Part shown: positions 10,331-24,190 of the stretch, one piece after another
Layout: every line of letters starts with the position of its first letter
Position numbering within the stretch: position 1 is the stretch's first letter
Assembly: GCF_021730395.1 (NCBI RefSeq)
Contig: NC_069378.1
Location: forward strand, 45,521,001-45,585,000
Origin: Mercenaria mercenaria
Lineage: Eukaryota > Mollusca > Bivalvia > Venerida > Veneridae
Reading direction: 5' to 3'
Length of the DNA: 64,000 bases
Made by a program: the position numbers and the translations under genes
The notes under the pieces: model-generated
Database searches by the model: none
What the model was told of the DNA's origin: nothing
What the model saw: only the letters and a program-made list of their open reading frames with translations

Positions 10331-13300
10331 ATTCTAACACGTTACCAGCGACTTTAAAGTACATCCTTGACGGCATTCATTAAATATTTCCTTGTTCAAT
10401 CGGTTTCTTTTCCAGCGCGCAGCTATGCCGTTTGACGCCATGACGTAATGATTGTGACGTCAGAACAGTGAATTGTTGTATGATAATTCACTGTTTTCAG
10501 CCTTCTTTGTTTAATAGGAAAATGAATCGGATCGTGTTAAAATTAATTTTTACGTACAAATGAACGAAAAAGGCAATACTAGCGACAGGTGAACCACTTA
10601 CATGTACTAAATTCGATTGGAAGCATTGAACGTAAACAAGCAAAATAATGGCAGACTGTCTCTTGTATCATATGTTATTTCTTTCTTTATAATTAAATAG
10701 TTAAATATAGGGCCGAAAATGAGAGATTGAGAGATATTTGTTCTATTAATCTGTTATGTATCTGACATTGGTTGCCTGGCAACATCTAGATTTTATCAAA
10801 GTACTTCAATGACCAACTTGAAACTATTTTAAAGTATCAACATTTTGTTTGTATGTTAAAAAGCATCGCAGAAAATCTGGAAGATACAATATAAATATAT
10901 AAAAACAAATAATCACTTTAATAGAAATTGACTTCAGATACGCGGACGGTTACATTTTGAAGATTTGATGATAATCTATTAGTATTTCTGTAACTCATAA
11001 TAGCTGAGAACAAATTACATGCATCTTTCTGTCGAATTGTGATGCAAGTAAACAGCTAAGCCAATCGGCGACATAGGGAGTGAAGGATGAAACCTTCATG
11101 TACAGTCTTCGATAAAACGAGTTCCACTGAAACCGACGAATAAAAAGTCCTCCGGCAGAGCGTTACAGGTTAACAGTCTACACATAGTGTATAGAAGATA
11201 ATAGGTAAGGGTAGATTTCTCGGAAGCACAGAGCACCAAAAACACAGCTCTAGAGGCACGCATTTACATAGCAGGCCCACAACAAAAAGAAGCTGTAATG
11301 GAAAAATATTTCAGGCGGGTTGCTTCAAACATCCAACAATGGGGTCGGGAAGGGCGGGGGGGGGGGGGGGAGTGAGGATATCCGAAGGGGAAAGTTGAAC
11401 AAGGACGAATATACAAGGGAATGCCATGTTCTTTAAAAAAACAGTCGCACTAGAACGTAAACCACAATAGCGCAGACACTCATGTACCAAAGATAAACAC
11501 ACAACGACGATCAACTGAATAACATAGAAAAACGAACACATAAGAAAACAGTAGGGCACCGTTATAGACTCACAAGCTTACAAACGCACCCACACAAGTA
11601 GGAAAAAACAATCAAGTCTTACGAAACATCTGTCCACTGGATTGGCACCCAGCAGTCTGGCAAAAACTCGAAGTCGATGCTGTTGACCCTCTGTAAATGA
11701 AATTTGCATTGGCATGATCAAATAGTGGCTTTTACTGCGTCTTCTGCGGCAGACTTTTTTACAAAATATTTACATTGTGTTCAATCTTTTATTGATGATG
11801 CCAATTACTGCGTCTTCGCAAGTCTCGAGAAACTCTGACTTAAATATTTCTTCAGCGCATGAGGCTTGGCAGGTCCTGCATGCCGTAACCTCAATGGCGG
11901 AAAGGCACGAGTTCGTGAAAATGGAAGAGAGAACGACGCCTGTTGTACAAGAGGAGACTGGTATTATGATAAGGCAAACAGTGCAATAAAATCATGGTCA
12001 ATCGACACTAGAATTGGTAAATTCTATATTAGGTATTGGGAAGCGCAAAATAAAAGTTGCTTTGTACTATTTATGTTCAACTGGCCTGGTATTTGGACAT
12101 ACTTTTTACTTAGGTCTGTTCATATAGATATTAATAAGTTTCTTAACATTCCCCTGCAATTGTACTGAGTATCAGCATCTAGCAATTATGGAAGTCAATC
12201 TCCCTCTCGTTAAAACAAAGCTCCTCAGGGACATGTAGTAAAAATAGAATGTCAGAAGGATAGCAACACGAGATGCTTGCTTTTAGCAATGGTAATGCAT
12301 CTCACAATTGCCCAAGCTACATGTTAGGTTCTGATCAAGCTAGACTGGTCGGCAAAGTAGAGCTACATCTGCTACATATTGCCTAAATAGTGACAATCAA
12401 TCAAAAGCACGATAAAAGCACGCATGTTTGTTCTTTCAGTGTTGTTATACTTTCTTGTCCTTCTGGAGCATAGAGTCCATTCATTGTTCCGCTAAAGCCG
12501 GTGCTAGGTGACTTGAGGGGTGTTGTACATTTCATAACCTCTCATGAACAGACTCAAACAAATCGAGTCTGCTATTATCTTTGCTTGGTTGCGTTCTATG
12601 CTTCCAAAGGATCTTCTTACACATTTTATTTCTTATGTTGTAGTTTTAACGAAAATTTGATCCAACTAGACAGGATGGCAACCCACTAGGCCAAGTTATA
12701 ACCGGAGAACTTGTCTGATACATTCATTAAGCAAAAGTTAAGAAAAAGATAACAAATGCGAGGTATGAAAATTAGCAACGGAGGAAAGGAAAACGAAGCC
12801 TTTCTACTACAATGTTTCACCCCTCGTTTTTTTGTCATTATATATGCGAGGTGCGGCCGACTTATGCCTTATCACCCTGGTATATCTAGGACTGCATATG
12901 ACAAAATTCTACATTTTGTCTTGGATATGTACGTTGTATCCAAGTCTCTGAATGATATGACAATTTATCGCAATATAGTATATGATAGTACCAAATCATA
13001 GATTGGGGGAATGCCCGTTCCAAATTATTCTAAGAGGTGAGTCGAACGATAGACTTCAGTAAATGTTGAAATAATATGTAGCTTCTTTTGCCGTGTAGAA
13101 CTGAAACTATGAGAGATCACCAAAATTCAATATCACTTGAGCGTAAAAGGACATCCCGCCAAAATAATGACTCTCTAATGTAGATAGTGCTTCTGTTAGT
13201 AATGGCTGATATGCATGATATTTTTGAAGTTTTCCTGAACCAACGAATTCTACAGAGTAACTAATTCATCACACAACTTTTCACGAAGACTTTCCAAATT

Positions 13301-13600
13301 GTAGACAACGTTCTAATTCGTGAACTACACAATATATAAGGTGTTAATTTCAAATAGGCGGGATACAGCACTATTCAGCATAAAAAATCAAATCAAATGT
13401 ATTGCTTTCAAATATTTAAAGAATAATCAAAATGAGATATATACATGAACTCCTGAATTTCAATGATAACTCATAGGGTCATTTAGCGTAAATCAGAAGA
13501 TTAGGTCTAATGTTGATTATAAAAAGTTTGCAATAGGCATTTAGTAATTCCTTCTACAATAGAATCAATGACCTGAAATGCTTCTAGGTCATATCTTTTT
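10331..13600. other. Intergenic; 3' part is the left half of the large segmental duplication
   Basis: From about 11.6 kb on, this matches 51.95-52.9 kb in the second block (for example TTGGCATGATCAAATAGTGG then CTTTTACTGCGTCTTCTG at 11709, and a near match at 52077). A poly-G run lies at about 11355-11370. Short ORFs at 11777-12168 sit in the conserved part, but the frame is not shared with the other copy, so I do not call a gene. It could hold decayed exons of an unrecognised gene. Confidence 0.4.
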
Positions 13601-14239
13601 TCATTATAAATAAACACAATGACTCAAAACAAATAAAGGAACAACAACAAACTTTATAAAATACTTTGGCAAATACATATATACTGTAGCTATATAACAA
13701 TTTAAAAACAGATTCCCGATATATTAAAACATCATAAATAAAAATGCCTTATATGTATAAACAAACTTTATATCTTCCGAATCATGAAAACAATTCTGTA
13801 AGATGCTTAACACATAAATATCTGTCACAGTCTACGTTGGGATCAGATTTTGCTTATTATGAGCAAATCCGGAGGATATGTAAAATTAATTAAGATGAAA
13901 TTGTAACATGTATAAATAAAACACGAAAGATATATTATTGTATCCTATTAGCTCGAGTATTTACACATTTATACAGAGCAACCCTTAAGTTGAATGCTGA
14001 AGCTTACAAACTGATAATAAAGTTAAAATATAACACTGATCATATGCAATTAAAATACTTGTAATGATTAGTAAAACTAAGTTATTTCTATTGGTTCGTT
14101 CGTTCTGTTTTGCTTTGTTTTGCTCGTAGTTGTTGTTTTGAAGAGTAAGAGAAACATAAAAATAAATTATTTCTAATATAAATATAATTATAAATCAGTA
14201 GATTTCAATAATATCAGGCAGTTTGAGATTTTTGTCACA
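13601..14239 (-). other. 3' flank / presumed 3' UTR of P450 copy 1
   Basis: Follows the TAA of copy 1 on the minus strand and aligns with 52930-53569 after copy 2. Both are AT-rich with the same landmarks (AACAACAAACTTTAT, ATAAATATCTGTCAC, GGGATCAGATT, TTGCTTATTATGAGCAAAT). Confidence 0.5.
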
Positions 14240-16759
14240 TTAGTTTCTTCTTTCTACTCTAAGCATAAAGCCTCCCACTTGTAATACTGCTCCACCTGTA
14301 TAATGATTTGGGTCGTCCGAATCTAGATCTGTGTCTTTTGGAGGAAGAATATCAAAATGCTGCACTAATGTTACAATGTATGTAAACAATCGCGACATGG
14401 CAAAATCACTTCCAACACAGTATCTCTTCCCAACTCCAAGTGGTATAAGTCTGCAACAAATAATTTCAAAATAACTACAGAATTACATTGATTTATCGCT
14501 AAAAAGGTACAAAAGCACAAATGAAATCATTTTCATCAACATGTGCAAATGTTTTCCAACCTCAATTTGTTAAAGGAAACCCGCTCTGTGGATACAAAGT
14601 ATTTAACTACCCTGCTAAGTTCCTCAAGAAATATCATGTTTTTAAGGTATAAATGGTTTAAAGTGTCTTTTTCTGGTTTTCTGGATTATATTTGTTTAAA
14701 GATTACCGATTCCACCCAAACTGATAATATCAGCTAAAAAGCTTGGTTTGACTAGAGATTACCTTTTTCGCAGAGGTCCCTCCTCTGGCAATAAATTACC
14801 CGTACTATCGAGGAATCGTTCTGGATTAAAATTCCATGCATTTGTCCATGCTGATTCATCATGATGACCAGACCATATATTTCCCCAGACCATTGTGTCA
14901 CGTGGTATAGTAAATCCTTCAAACTCTACATCTTTTGTTGAACTAACAAGATAATGTTTAGAGTTTTAGTTTAATTACGTCATATGATGCTAACTGATGA
15001 TTCAAAATAAAGTATGACATTTAAGAAGTCTGTAAAATATGTCAAGATATTTTCAACTTTGAATTTTGAAAATTTAAATATTTATTCGAAATTACCTAGC
15101 AACATGTTCAATTAAAATATAATTATATGATTAAGCGTTAGAATATAACATATTCACAAAACTTGTCACAGTAATCGCTAAATATCCAATCCTTCCTACA
15201 AAACATACATGGCTACATATGGTATATATATTACAATTGACTTGATAAAAAACATGAAATCTATTCCTTTGATGTGTTTGTGTGCGCTTTTATAAACAAA
15301 CTAGACAGATTATCAACAACAACAAAAAAAAAACGCTTTTGGTGACGCGGTCGAAAAGAATGGTAAACGTAAACGAAATTCATTATACAGTGTAAGACAC
15401 CTTGGAACAATTGTTACTTAGGAAGTAAGCTTTATGGCTGACCAATCTATCCAAATTGATAGTAAAGATATTCGTTTTAATTACATAACTGGATTAAGTA
15501 TCTCACCAGTAATGGCTAACAATCGGTACAAGTGTAGAGTATCTTTGGGTTTCAAGAACGACTGCATAACAGTATGGCATTCTTTTCACATCAGCCCAAG
15601 TACAGAACTTTCCATTGCTTAAAACTGCATTGATTTCTTCTACCATCTTATCCAAGCAGCTTCGATTGTTTAACAAGTATAATATTGTCGCTAAAATCGT
15701 GTTCGATGTGGAGACGAAGCCTACATTGAAATATTAGTAAAACCGTGAATAAGATTCAGGTAATAGAAAGAGTAAGGAATTATAATTCTTTGTTTTATTC
15801 CAAGGAATGGTCTGAAAATACAGACCGTAAATATAAATAATATTAGAAGAAATATTAAATGGTGGGACTACCTGCTTCAGTCATGCCGGGAAAATTTACC
15901 ATTTGACCATTTCAAACAAAATCTGTAATAAGTCTTAATTGCCTTAATTTTTAGTAAAAACTGGTTGGTATAACACTATAAATAGGTAGAGGTATATGAT
16001 AAAAAATAATCAAAATGCAAGTTCGCATTCGGCTCTGGCAAAGTCCTTGTGGGATCCATACCTGACGCAAGGCCACCAAGGTACCGTTATAATAAATTTA
16101 TCATTCAAAGGAAGAATCAATTAAATTGAAACATAATTGAAATGAAATTGCAATTGAAATATTCATATATATAGAGGTTGTTTTAAAACTATGAATCTAT
16201 CATCGTCGACTGTATTTTCTGGTGTAGTTAACAACTTTTAATATGTTTTCTTAATTGCTATTCAATGTTTTGTAGGAAAGTTGTGTTAAATAAGAACAGT
16301 CTGATTTATTTCAAACGTAAGTATTATAGTTTTATACAAACTACCTGTCATAATGAAATGTCTATTTTTCAGAGCAAATATTTCTAGTCAAAGGTTGTGT
16401 CTTGCATTTTACTGACCTAGATTGTATTTACTTTTGTGTAAAAACCTCAGAAATTCAAGCATAAAGTAAATACAGGCTGATATGTGCCTTAAAGTCCGTG
16501 TCGAGGGATTTACATTTGTAAACATTTTAAGACATTGTTTGTATCATGACAAGCTACGTTGCAACATGATCTGGAATTAAACGTGCTCATATCAATATCT
16601 GAGTGCAGCTTCCGGAAAGTAGTAGCAGTCTTCCTTACTCAGCTACTATGATAACATACTTATATTTCTATCTATAGTCATTTCGTTTAACCGAGCTAGG
16701 GATACGCCGGTCACGTTAGTGGCAAGAAAAACTTATCGCCGATTTTAGAATTACCAAAC

Positions 16760-18500
16760 GCTCCACGTAAGCTGCAAGTTAAAAGGAACCGATTTCTAAT
16801 TTGTTATGATATACTATTGTGACCTGTACCAAGTAAGTAAGCATTTTTCGGCGACGCCGTCTAAATTCGTTTTCGTTACCTATGCCACGTGACTTCAATT
16901 TGCAAATCAAACTACTTGATAACGCATTATAGACAATTTATCAAAATGGAAGATTTATGCAACACTCTGCCTGATTGGACGAGAGTGTCAATTTCTTTCA
17001 CTCTGTTGATTGTGCTACGCTGAGTGAAATGTAGACAAAGCGTTTATCCTAAACGACGCTGCTCACAGTTTTAAAGCTAACTTTGGTTCAGTATATTTAG
17101 CAAGAATATTGATATATCTCAAAATGATAAGTAAGTTTAATAAATATGATAAAAACCTGTTCAAATACCAACATATATCAAATTAAAGAAAGAGCTGAAT
17201 ACGGTCTGCGTATCACATGAATAAGGGTGTGATAATAGGAGTCTTTTATGTAGAGAAGTGCTTTTTAAAAGATTTTCCTTGTTACAATTGCCGTCTGTAT
17301 ATGAAAAGGTTTCTTGCTTTTGTGACTTATTCAGATTGCATATTAAAATGAGTACTAGTTTGCTTTGATATATTTGTTATAAATTATTTAACTGATTTAT
17401 TATATATGAATATTTTTCTTTAGTATGGTATGCAAATATTGAACTCAGTTGAAATCTGTTTTATTATATATATTATATGCTATATAATGACTGAATCTCA
17501 TTACACTGAAATGAAGGTACGCTGCATACAGTTTATCTATGTGATATGACTACGGTCAAACTTTGCTTATGAAACAGATATATTGAAATAATTACAATTG
17601 TATGTTTTGCTCGACCTTCACTTTTTTATAGGTGTGACGTCATTGTCCAAAGATTCATGAATAGCGAATATGCATTTGTTAAAGCGGGATCAGTTGGCCT
17701 ATTTTAGAAATAAATAAAAATAATAAATAAAAAAATCCTTTAATTGATTTTTTTCTCATGTATTCTAATTAATCTTGATTTGTAGATCTTTATTAGGCCC
17801 GCGGCCAACTTTTTTCAGCTGGGACATTTAACCCCTTTTAGGGGCTGCTAGAGCTAAAACTAGAAATGCCTTTATACAGCGTCTCATGAACAGCTTGGTG
17901 GATCTTTGTCATAGTTGGTCTGGAGCATCATTATAAGGTCCTCTTCCAAATTTATTTATATAGGAACTTGGGCCCTATTAGGGACTACTACAGCTAAAAG
18001 TAGATATGCCTTTCTTCACATTAACCACTAAAATGTAATGGATTTTTATCAAACTCGATGTGTAACAATATCGTAAGGTCTCCTGCTATTTTGTTACAAA
18101 TGGCGATAGGGACCAATTTAGCTAAAAATATAAACACGTTTAATGACATCTTCTCATGAACCGCTTCATGAATCTTCATCAAACTACTGCTGTAATTATT
18201 CGTCTAAGGATAAACGAAACAAAATTGCAACCCTACGAAACCTTTGCGAAAAATTAAAAGAGAACCATTTAAATTGTTAAAGTGCGGTGTTTAGTTTTGC
18301 AATTTGAAAAAAATGTTAGATGAAAGATGAATGTTAGATGAAAAATTCATAAACTTCTTTCCTTATTACAATTCGCCGACTATCATTTTTAAAGATATTT
18401 CTTGTTTCTTGTGGTATGTTTCTAACATTATGGGTATTAACCACAAATTTTTGAAATATTAATCCGAAATTGTATCGAACAAATATATGATTTACCGCTC
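16760..18500. repeat. Extra ~1.7 kb in intron 5 of P450 copy 1, with a diverged tandem repeat at 17790-18190
   Basis: Intron 5 is 3,211 bp in copy 1 but 1,159 bp in copy 2. Flanking intron sequence aligns on both sides (copy 1 ~16600-16750 with copy 2 ~55630-55790; copy 1 ~18510 onward with ~55865 onward). The extra DNA includes about three ~130-bp monomers with phrases such as GGGGCTGCTAGAGCTAAAAC, 'CTCATGAACAGCTTGGTGGA' and 'TCATTATAAGGTCC', which I associate with a bivalve dispersed repeat. It is either an insertion into copy 1 or a deletion from copy 2. Confidence 0.6.
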
Positions 18501-21500
18501 CTGCAAGACCGACGCAAAGAGGTGACAGCCGAACAGACCCAAGCAATACCGGGAAGCCAAACAAATGTTTACCCTGCTGATAATGGCGAAACGGCGTATG
18601 CTGCAAATGTTAAACGGCCTTATCAGGTTTATTACTGTTAACATTTGAGATTTCTTAACATTATATTAAATAAAAGAGGCTGCATATAACATAGTACAAT
18701 TGTAATGTGAAATTCAGCATACTGTCATTACCACAACCCCATCTTTAAACTCTTCAATGCGGGCCTGTTTGTTAACGCTGCTAACCTAGAATCACTTGCC
18801 CTTGTACAAATATAAATATATTAAATATAATACCATATGAAAAACATTGTAATGATGTTACTTATCATTAAACCCCCTAAGAACCTTAAAGGCTATCGCT
18901 TGTATAAAGGAAATTATAAAACAAAAACTACCCCCTCCGATTGTGTCTAAGATAAGTGCTCTAATCATATCATCTGTCAGCCAACAAGATACATCTTTCT
19001 GTGTCTCCCGCTCTTGTATACTTAAACACGTGTCAACAAGTCCTCAGTTAATTCCGCCTTTGTAAGTTTCCTGAAAAAAAAAGATAAACATGTAAAATTA
19101 TCTTGTTAATGATTCGCACTTACTCCCAGTTTTCTGTTTTCTCCCTTATGTGTAATTAAGCAAGAACTGAATGAATAACTATCTCAATTCTCTTACATAA
19201 GTTTCTTGATAATAAATCTGTTCATTAAATCACAAATTAACTGTTTCAGGAGAAATTAATTTACTAAATTGAGGGTGAGTTTAAATTTATTTCCTCGTAA
19301 AATGTTAATATATATTCGTTCTCTCATTTAATTAAATGTTTGATAGCTGCTATTGTATTACCGCTTATCGCAACCATTATGTTATCTGACTTATTGTATT
19401 ACATAATGCAGGCAATGTTGATAAAATACTTATACAATTGAGTTCCATATACTTGACACCTTGTATCATTCTGTACGTACTAGAAAGAAATCATCTGGAT
19501 ACATTTTTCTAAACTTGGCCTATTCTTATTTTGTTCATTTACATTAATTTTGAAATTACTAATACAAACTATTCCATCTTTTTAATATACGGTTCTTTCA
19601 AAATGAATTTGTTTTGTCTGAAATTGATTCTGTTATGCACACTTAAAGGTCAGTGAAGCACTTTAAAATCTAGTTTGTGACAGCAAAGACATGACGCAGG
19701 AATTAAGAAAGAAACAACAGGGACAGTCAATTTCAAAGTAGATACGGCTTGTATTTGACATGTAAATACGAACAGGCAGAAAACAAATTCCGTGTTATAC
19801 TGCTGATCCTGTGTTGCCGGACTACATTCTTCAACAAATATTCAGATACAGTTCTATAAAAGACGCACACTACACCCATTCATTTCAAACTTAAGATCGA
19901 TAATCTTTGAATGTTTATACCAGCAAACAAAATAGTCGAGATATATGATAAAAGGGACATTATAACAGTGGCTTGGTCTGACCTGTTGTATTCGGCTCTC
20001 TTTGATTTTATCAGGCCTGGCACAATCCTCTCGAGCCAAAACCTTCATCCGAGACCATGCTTCTATTATAATAACGTTATTATATATAATGAAAATGTGC
20101 ACATAGAGAAAATTAAGACCGCGAAACAAATAATTTGATAAATATAGGGACACAGAGTGGCACCGCCTATGTAACAGTCAATGGTAAACAAAGGGAAGAT
20201 TAAACCATTTAATTGTGTGCCAAACCTAACTGTGAATCTAAACAATATTTCAAAGTTACAGAATACTGTAAATAAATATTTTTTTCAAGCCAGGTAAGTC
20301 CCTAACACACATATATGCAAGAATTATAACATGTAAATATTTTGTAACACGACGACTGTTCATGTAAATGTATGTATATAGAAATGACAACCTCGAGATC
20401 CTTATTCGCAGCTAGAGAAACACCATTAAGGACAGGGACAAAATAACTGTAGTTTGAAAAATTGATTACTGTACAAACGGTGTTCTAATTTATTTAGTTA
20501 AGAATTTTTTATACAGTTTACTAATAGGTAGAGGTACAATAATGACAATCTGCAATTTCCTTGCGATAGCTACGCTCTCTAAGAAATTTCGGCGTCTTTC
20601 GGCAAGTACAGAACATTATTTTTCATAGAAACCGGAGACTGACGATATAGAAGAAAGTCCTTGCGATTACGTGCTTCCCCATCTTATTTTGCCGCCATTC
20701 TTCGGCACATGAACTTCCGAAACAACGGTAAACTGCAAATTTTCATACGAAAACAGCACTACGTAATTGAACGAAAATTACCGAACCTCATCAAGAAACA
20801 TACTTACACGATAATCAGTCAGGAACCTTTGCAGCAGAATATCCCTTTTTTTCTTGACTATAGCATACAAACTACCCGGTTCACCAGGAAAATGTCTAAG
20901 AAATGGTAAATTTTTCAACAAGCTCTCTACTCTTGGACTTAATAGTTTATTAGACCAGAACACAAAGTCACTTATAATTTTCTCATCACAGTCTTTACGT
21001 TCGCCTGCAATCTGAAAATCAAAAGAAATAAATTTGAACCTTAGCCCATAATTATTCTTGGAGAAGAGAAAGGTCCTCAAAAGCTTTAAGTGCCCGTTGT
21101 CAAAAAGTTATTGAACGTGACATTTTGTCAACTAGTCAAACTAATGTATCGAAATTAATACATCAAATGAGTTCCTCTTTAAATTATATCTATAATGAAC
21201 AAAATCTACATTCTTAATGGGTCTTTACTAATAATGCATACTAAATTTCAATTAGTTTGTCTTTACTATTATCTAAAATTGAATTCCAATGGTTTTCTTT
21301 ACTTATATTTCATACAGAATTTCAATAATTTTGTCTTTACTAATACATTGTATATCATACTGAATTTCAAATTATTTGTCTTCACTTATATTTCATTCAT
21401 ATATATTTCTTGCTGAACTTCAATGATTTTAACTTTACTAATATTTCATACGGTATTTCATAGTAATATTTCATATTGAATTTTGATAATTTTGTTACAT

Positions 21501-23700
21501 ACTAGTTGCATGTGAATTTTTACATAATCCCCTTCAGTAAACAAATAAACTGTACATAAATGTGCCTAAAATAATGCCCTGAGGACTTGTGAGGAGCAAA
21601 TGCTCCATTCATATGTCATTAAATGACAGATTATATGTCCTGTGTCTCAAAGCCCCAAAACCAAATCAACTTCTAAAATAATCACATACAAGCATTGTCA
21701 TGATTCCCGCAATTGTGCTTTCAATGGTCTTTCTAGGACAAAAATCTTTTCCAGTTTGATCTTTGAAACCATCAACCAGTTGTTGTAGCTCTGACTGCAG
21801 TTGCTCAGTAGACATGGAGGGCTGTAAGCCTTTGTGCATGACCTCTTTTAACCTAAACGTTCTTTCCGTGTATGGACCCAACAGAATATCAGCATGGCCA
21901 TAAACCAGATATGTCCCGAAGAACCCTACGAAATAAAAAGTAAATGGTTTGTCTGAAATAATATTCGTATAACCTTTGACTTGTGACCACACACGAAGAT
22001 GAATTTGTAACGAGAGTCGGACGAATCGAACCAAAACAAATCATATAATTAGCTCCAGATGTTGATTTTCGACATCAAACCCAAAGTAGGAAGTACACGC
22101 GTCTACCTCAAACTGTAGTATCTAACTGTGACCCTAGTTAGAGTCCACACATGCAAGAGAACGAATAAACAACTACAAGGTCATTTCAACACTCCATCTT
22201 GCATTCATATAGTTAAGTAGTTTGCAAATAATCTACGTGTAAACTTTTGCTTTTATCAAAATCGCACAACAAGCGTGAGACATCAATTTCGTAGAATGAG
22301 TTTACCAAATTATGCGAATGTAGTCAATCTAGTAAAAAGTCACAGTTAAACAAATACTAACGATGCTTACGAAAATAAAGTACTAAATCGCGTTACCTTT
22401 TGCCTTGTCATTAAGACATTCTTCAAATCCGTCTGTATCGAAGGCTTTCCTCATTACATCCGAGGTGTTCAGTATCACAACATGCCTCTTTAGCAAACGT
22501 ATATGAACAACAGGTCCATATTTCACAAACAATTTATGAAGACTCCTATGAACGCCGTCTGTGTCTAAATCCTGAAAAGAAAACATGCATTAGTACCTAT
22601 CCAATTAAAACGTTTTAAATAAATAATAAAATCTGTAAAAAGATCCCTTGGAAGCAAGGAGAATACTAGGAGACTCGGTAGAACAATTACCTACATTATA
22701 TTTCGAAGATCATTTTTAAATCTACAAAGAAAAAACTGTTTAAATAGAAGCACAGTACAATTAGCTAAATTATATTACGAAGATTCGTTTAATTCTATAA
22801 ACAGAAAAGACAAATGTACCTTTCCATTAAAAATGATTTAAACAAAAGCATCAACCATAAGCTAAATATATATTTCGAATATTCGTTTAATCATAAAAAG
22901 AAAAAATGCACCCGTACCTATCCACCTAAATTTTTTAAACAGAAATAGTTTAGAACAATTAGCTAAACTGTATTGAAGATCCATTTAATGTTGTTATTAA
23001 CATACAACGTCGTGCTCTGTGTTGTTAATCAACTGACTTGTATTGCACATTTTTTCGAGGACTTGCCTATACGTGAAAATATTTAGATCAAACATTAAGG
23101 TTAAGTGTAATTTCCTTCCTCGAAAGTCAAATTGAGTCAAATCTGTCCGAAATCTGTACTAGTATGCATTTTACAATGATTATCATACTGATCGAACATT
23201 AAGTATGTACTCTTAATTTGTTTTGTTGTTTATTGATGTGTACATAGTTAAAATTGTTTTACTTCATGGTATGTAGTGTTGTAATCAAAAACGCTCGCAT
23301 TTTACGTAAGTAAAAACTATGTATCAAGATTATTGAATGTCTTTATATATTACTGGAAAGAGGTATCGGGATTGGTGCCATTTTAATAACGTTCTTATAA
23401 ACTCGATTCCAATAAAATATATGAAATCTTAAAAGCTTTCACATACAGAAATTCCATTTCGATAAGTTCACGTTCAATCTTAACTTGCGGCAATTAATGG
23501 ATTATAATCGAAAAATAATATGATATGTGTCCTTTGTAATCAGTCGTCTCAATAACTAACAAAATTAAATATATATTTATGTACATGTATATGCCAACAG
23601 AAATCTTTAAAAACTGTTTATCTCAAACGTGATACTAATAATGAATGCTTAGTGGTAGTTGTATAAATAGTCTGCTAGAAAAAGATGTGAAAAAGAGCGC

Positions 23701-23915
23701 AAAATTAAATATTTACATTCAAATGTCTTCGGGTAACGTACGATTTTACTCTAAAGTTTCCAAGGTAAATTATACATTTCCGCAAAAAAAAGTAAAATAA
23801 ACTCGCAAAGCTAAATATTTACCTTCAAGTGTCTTCGGATAACGTACGAATTTTCATTAAACTTTCCAAGATAAACGATACATTTTCGCCAAAGTAATTT
23901 GTGCAATTAACAAAC
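23701..23915 (-). repeat. ~107-bp tandem duplication in intron 1 of P450 copy 1
   Basis: Two adjacent copies start near 23701 and 23808, each with TAAATATTTAC, CTTCAA(A/G)TGTCTTCGG, TAACGTACGA and a TTTCC(A)AAG string. Copy 2 has only one version of this block (around 63100-63200), itself split off by a SINE. Confidence 0.7.
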
Positions 23916-24190
23916 CCCCGAATAAAATATACACTGTAATTACCATAAAGTTTCTCCAAGAGAAAAAAATAAATTTATTTCAGAATTCCCCCGATTATCT
24001 ACAAATCTAACAATACCCATTAAAAGTTATTGTAAATTTTCCAAAATAAAATGAATACCTTAAAATTACCCTATACAGACGTCGCTTCTGGTCCAGGTGG
24101 CAAATTCGGCGCTGGATTGCTGGAAAATCTCCTCCAGACATAAGCTAAAAACGCTAGGGCTATTCCCGTCAGTGCTAGTTCAGAGAACAT

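Larger units (their letters stand above)
14240..24190 (-). pseudogene. Cytochrome P450 copy 1, same 8 exons, two in-frame stops
   Basis: Paralogue of the P450 at 53570-63453. Exons on the minus strand: 24190-24059, 22571-22397, 21925-21690, 21011-20808, 19070-18932, 15720-15507, 14942-14763, 14450-14240. Every exon has the same length as in copy 2 (132, 175, 236, 204, 139, 214, 180, 211 nt), and the GT-AG sites are intact. By eye about 36 of 496 codons differ in meaning (~93% identity). Codon 40 is TAG where copy 2 has TGG (exon 1), and codon 258 is TGA where copy 2 has AGA (exon 5). No frameshift was found. ExxR, NPERF and the Cys ligand survive, as do the atypical C-helix, I-helix and haem-loop residues, so those predate the duplication. 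With both stops the product would end before the haem site. Intact splicing and little decay suggest recent loss. Alternatives are a segregating null allele or sequencing error at one or both sites. Confidence 0.85.

Noticed and set aside
11777-12168. Two plus ORFs in the duplicated segment
   Set aside because: The matching DNA at 52.1-52.4 kb does not preserve the frame.
15434-15622. Plus ORF at 15434-15622 and its match at 54933-55130
   Set aside because: Antisense shadow of P450 exon 6; conserved because the exon is.
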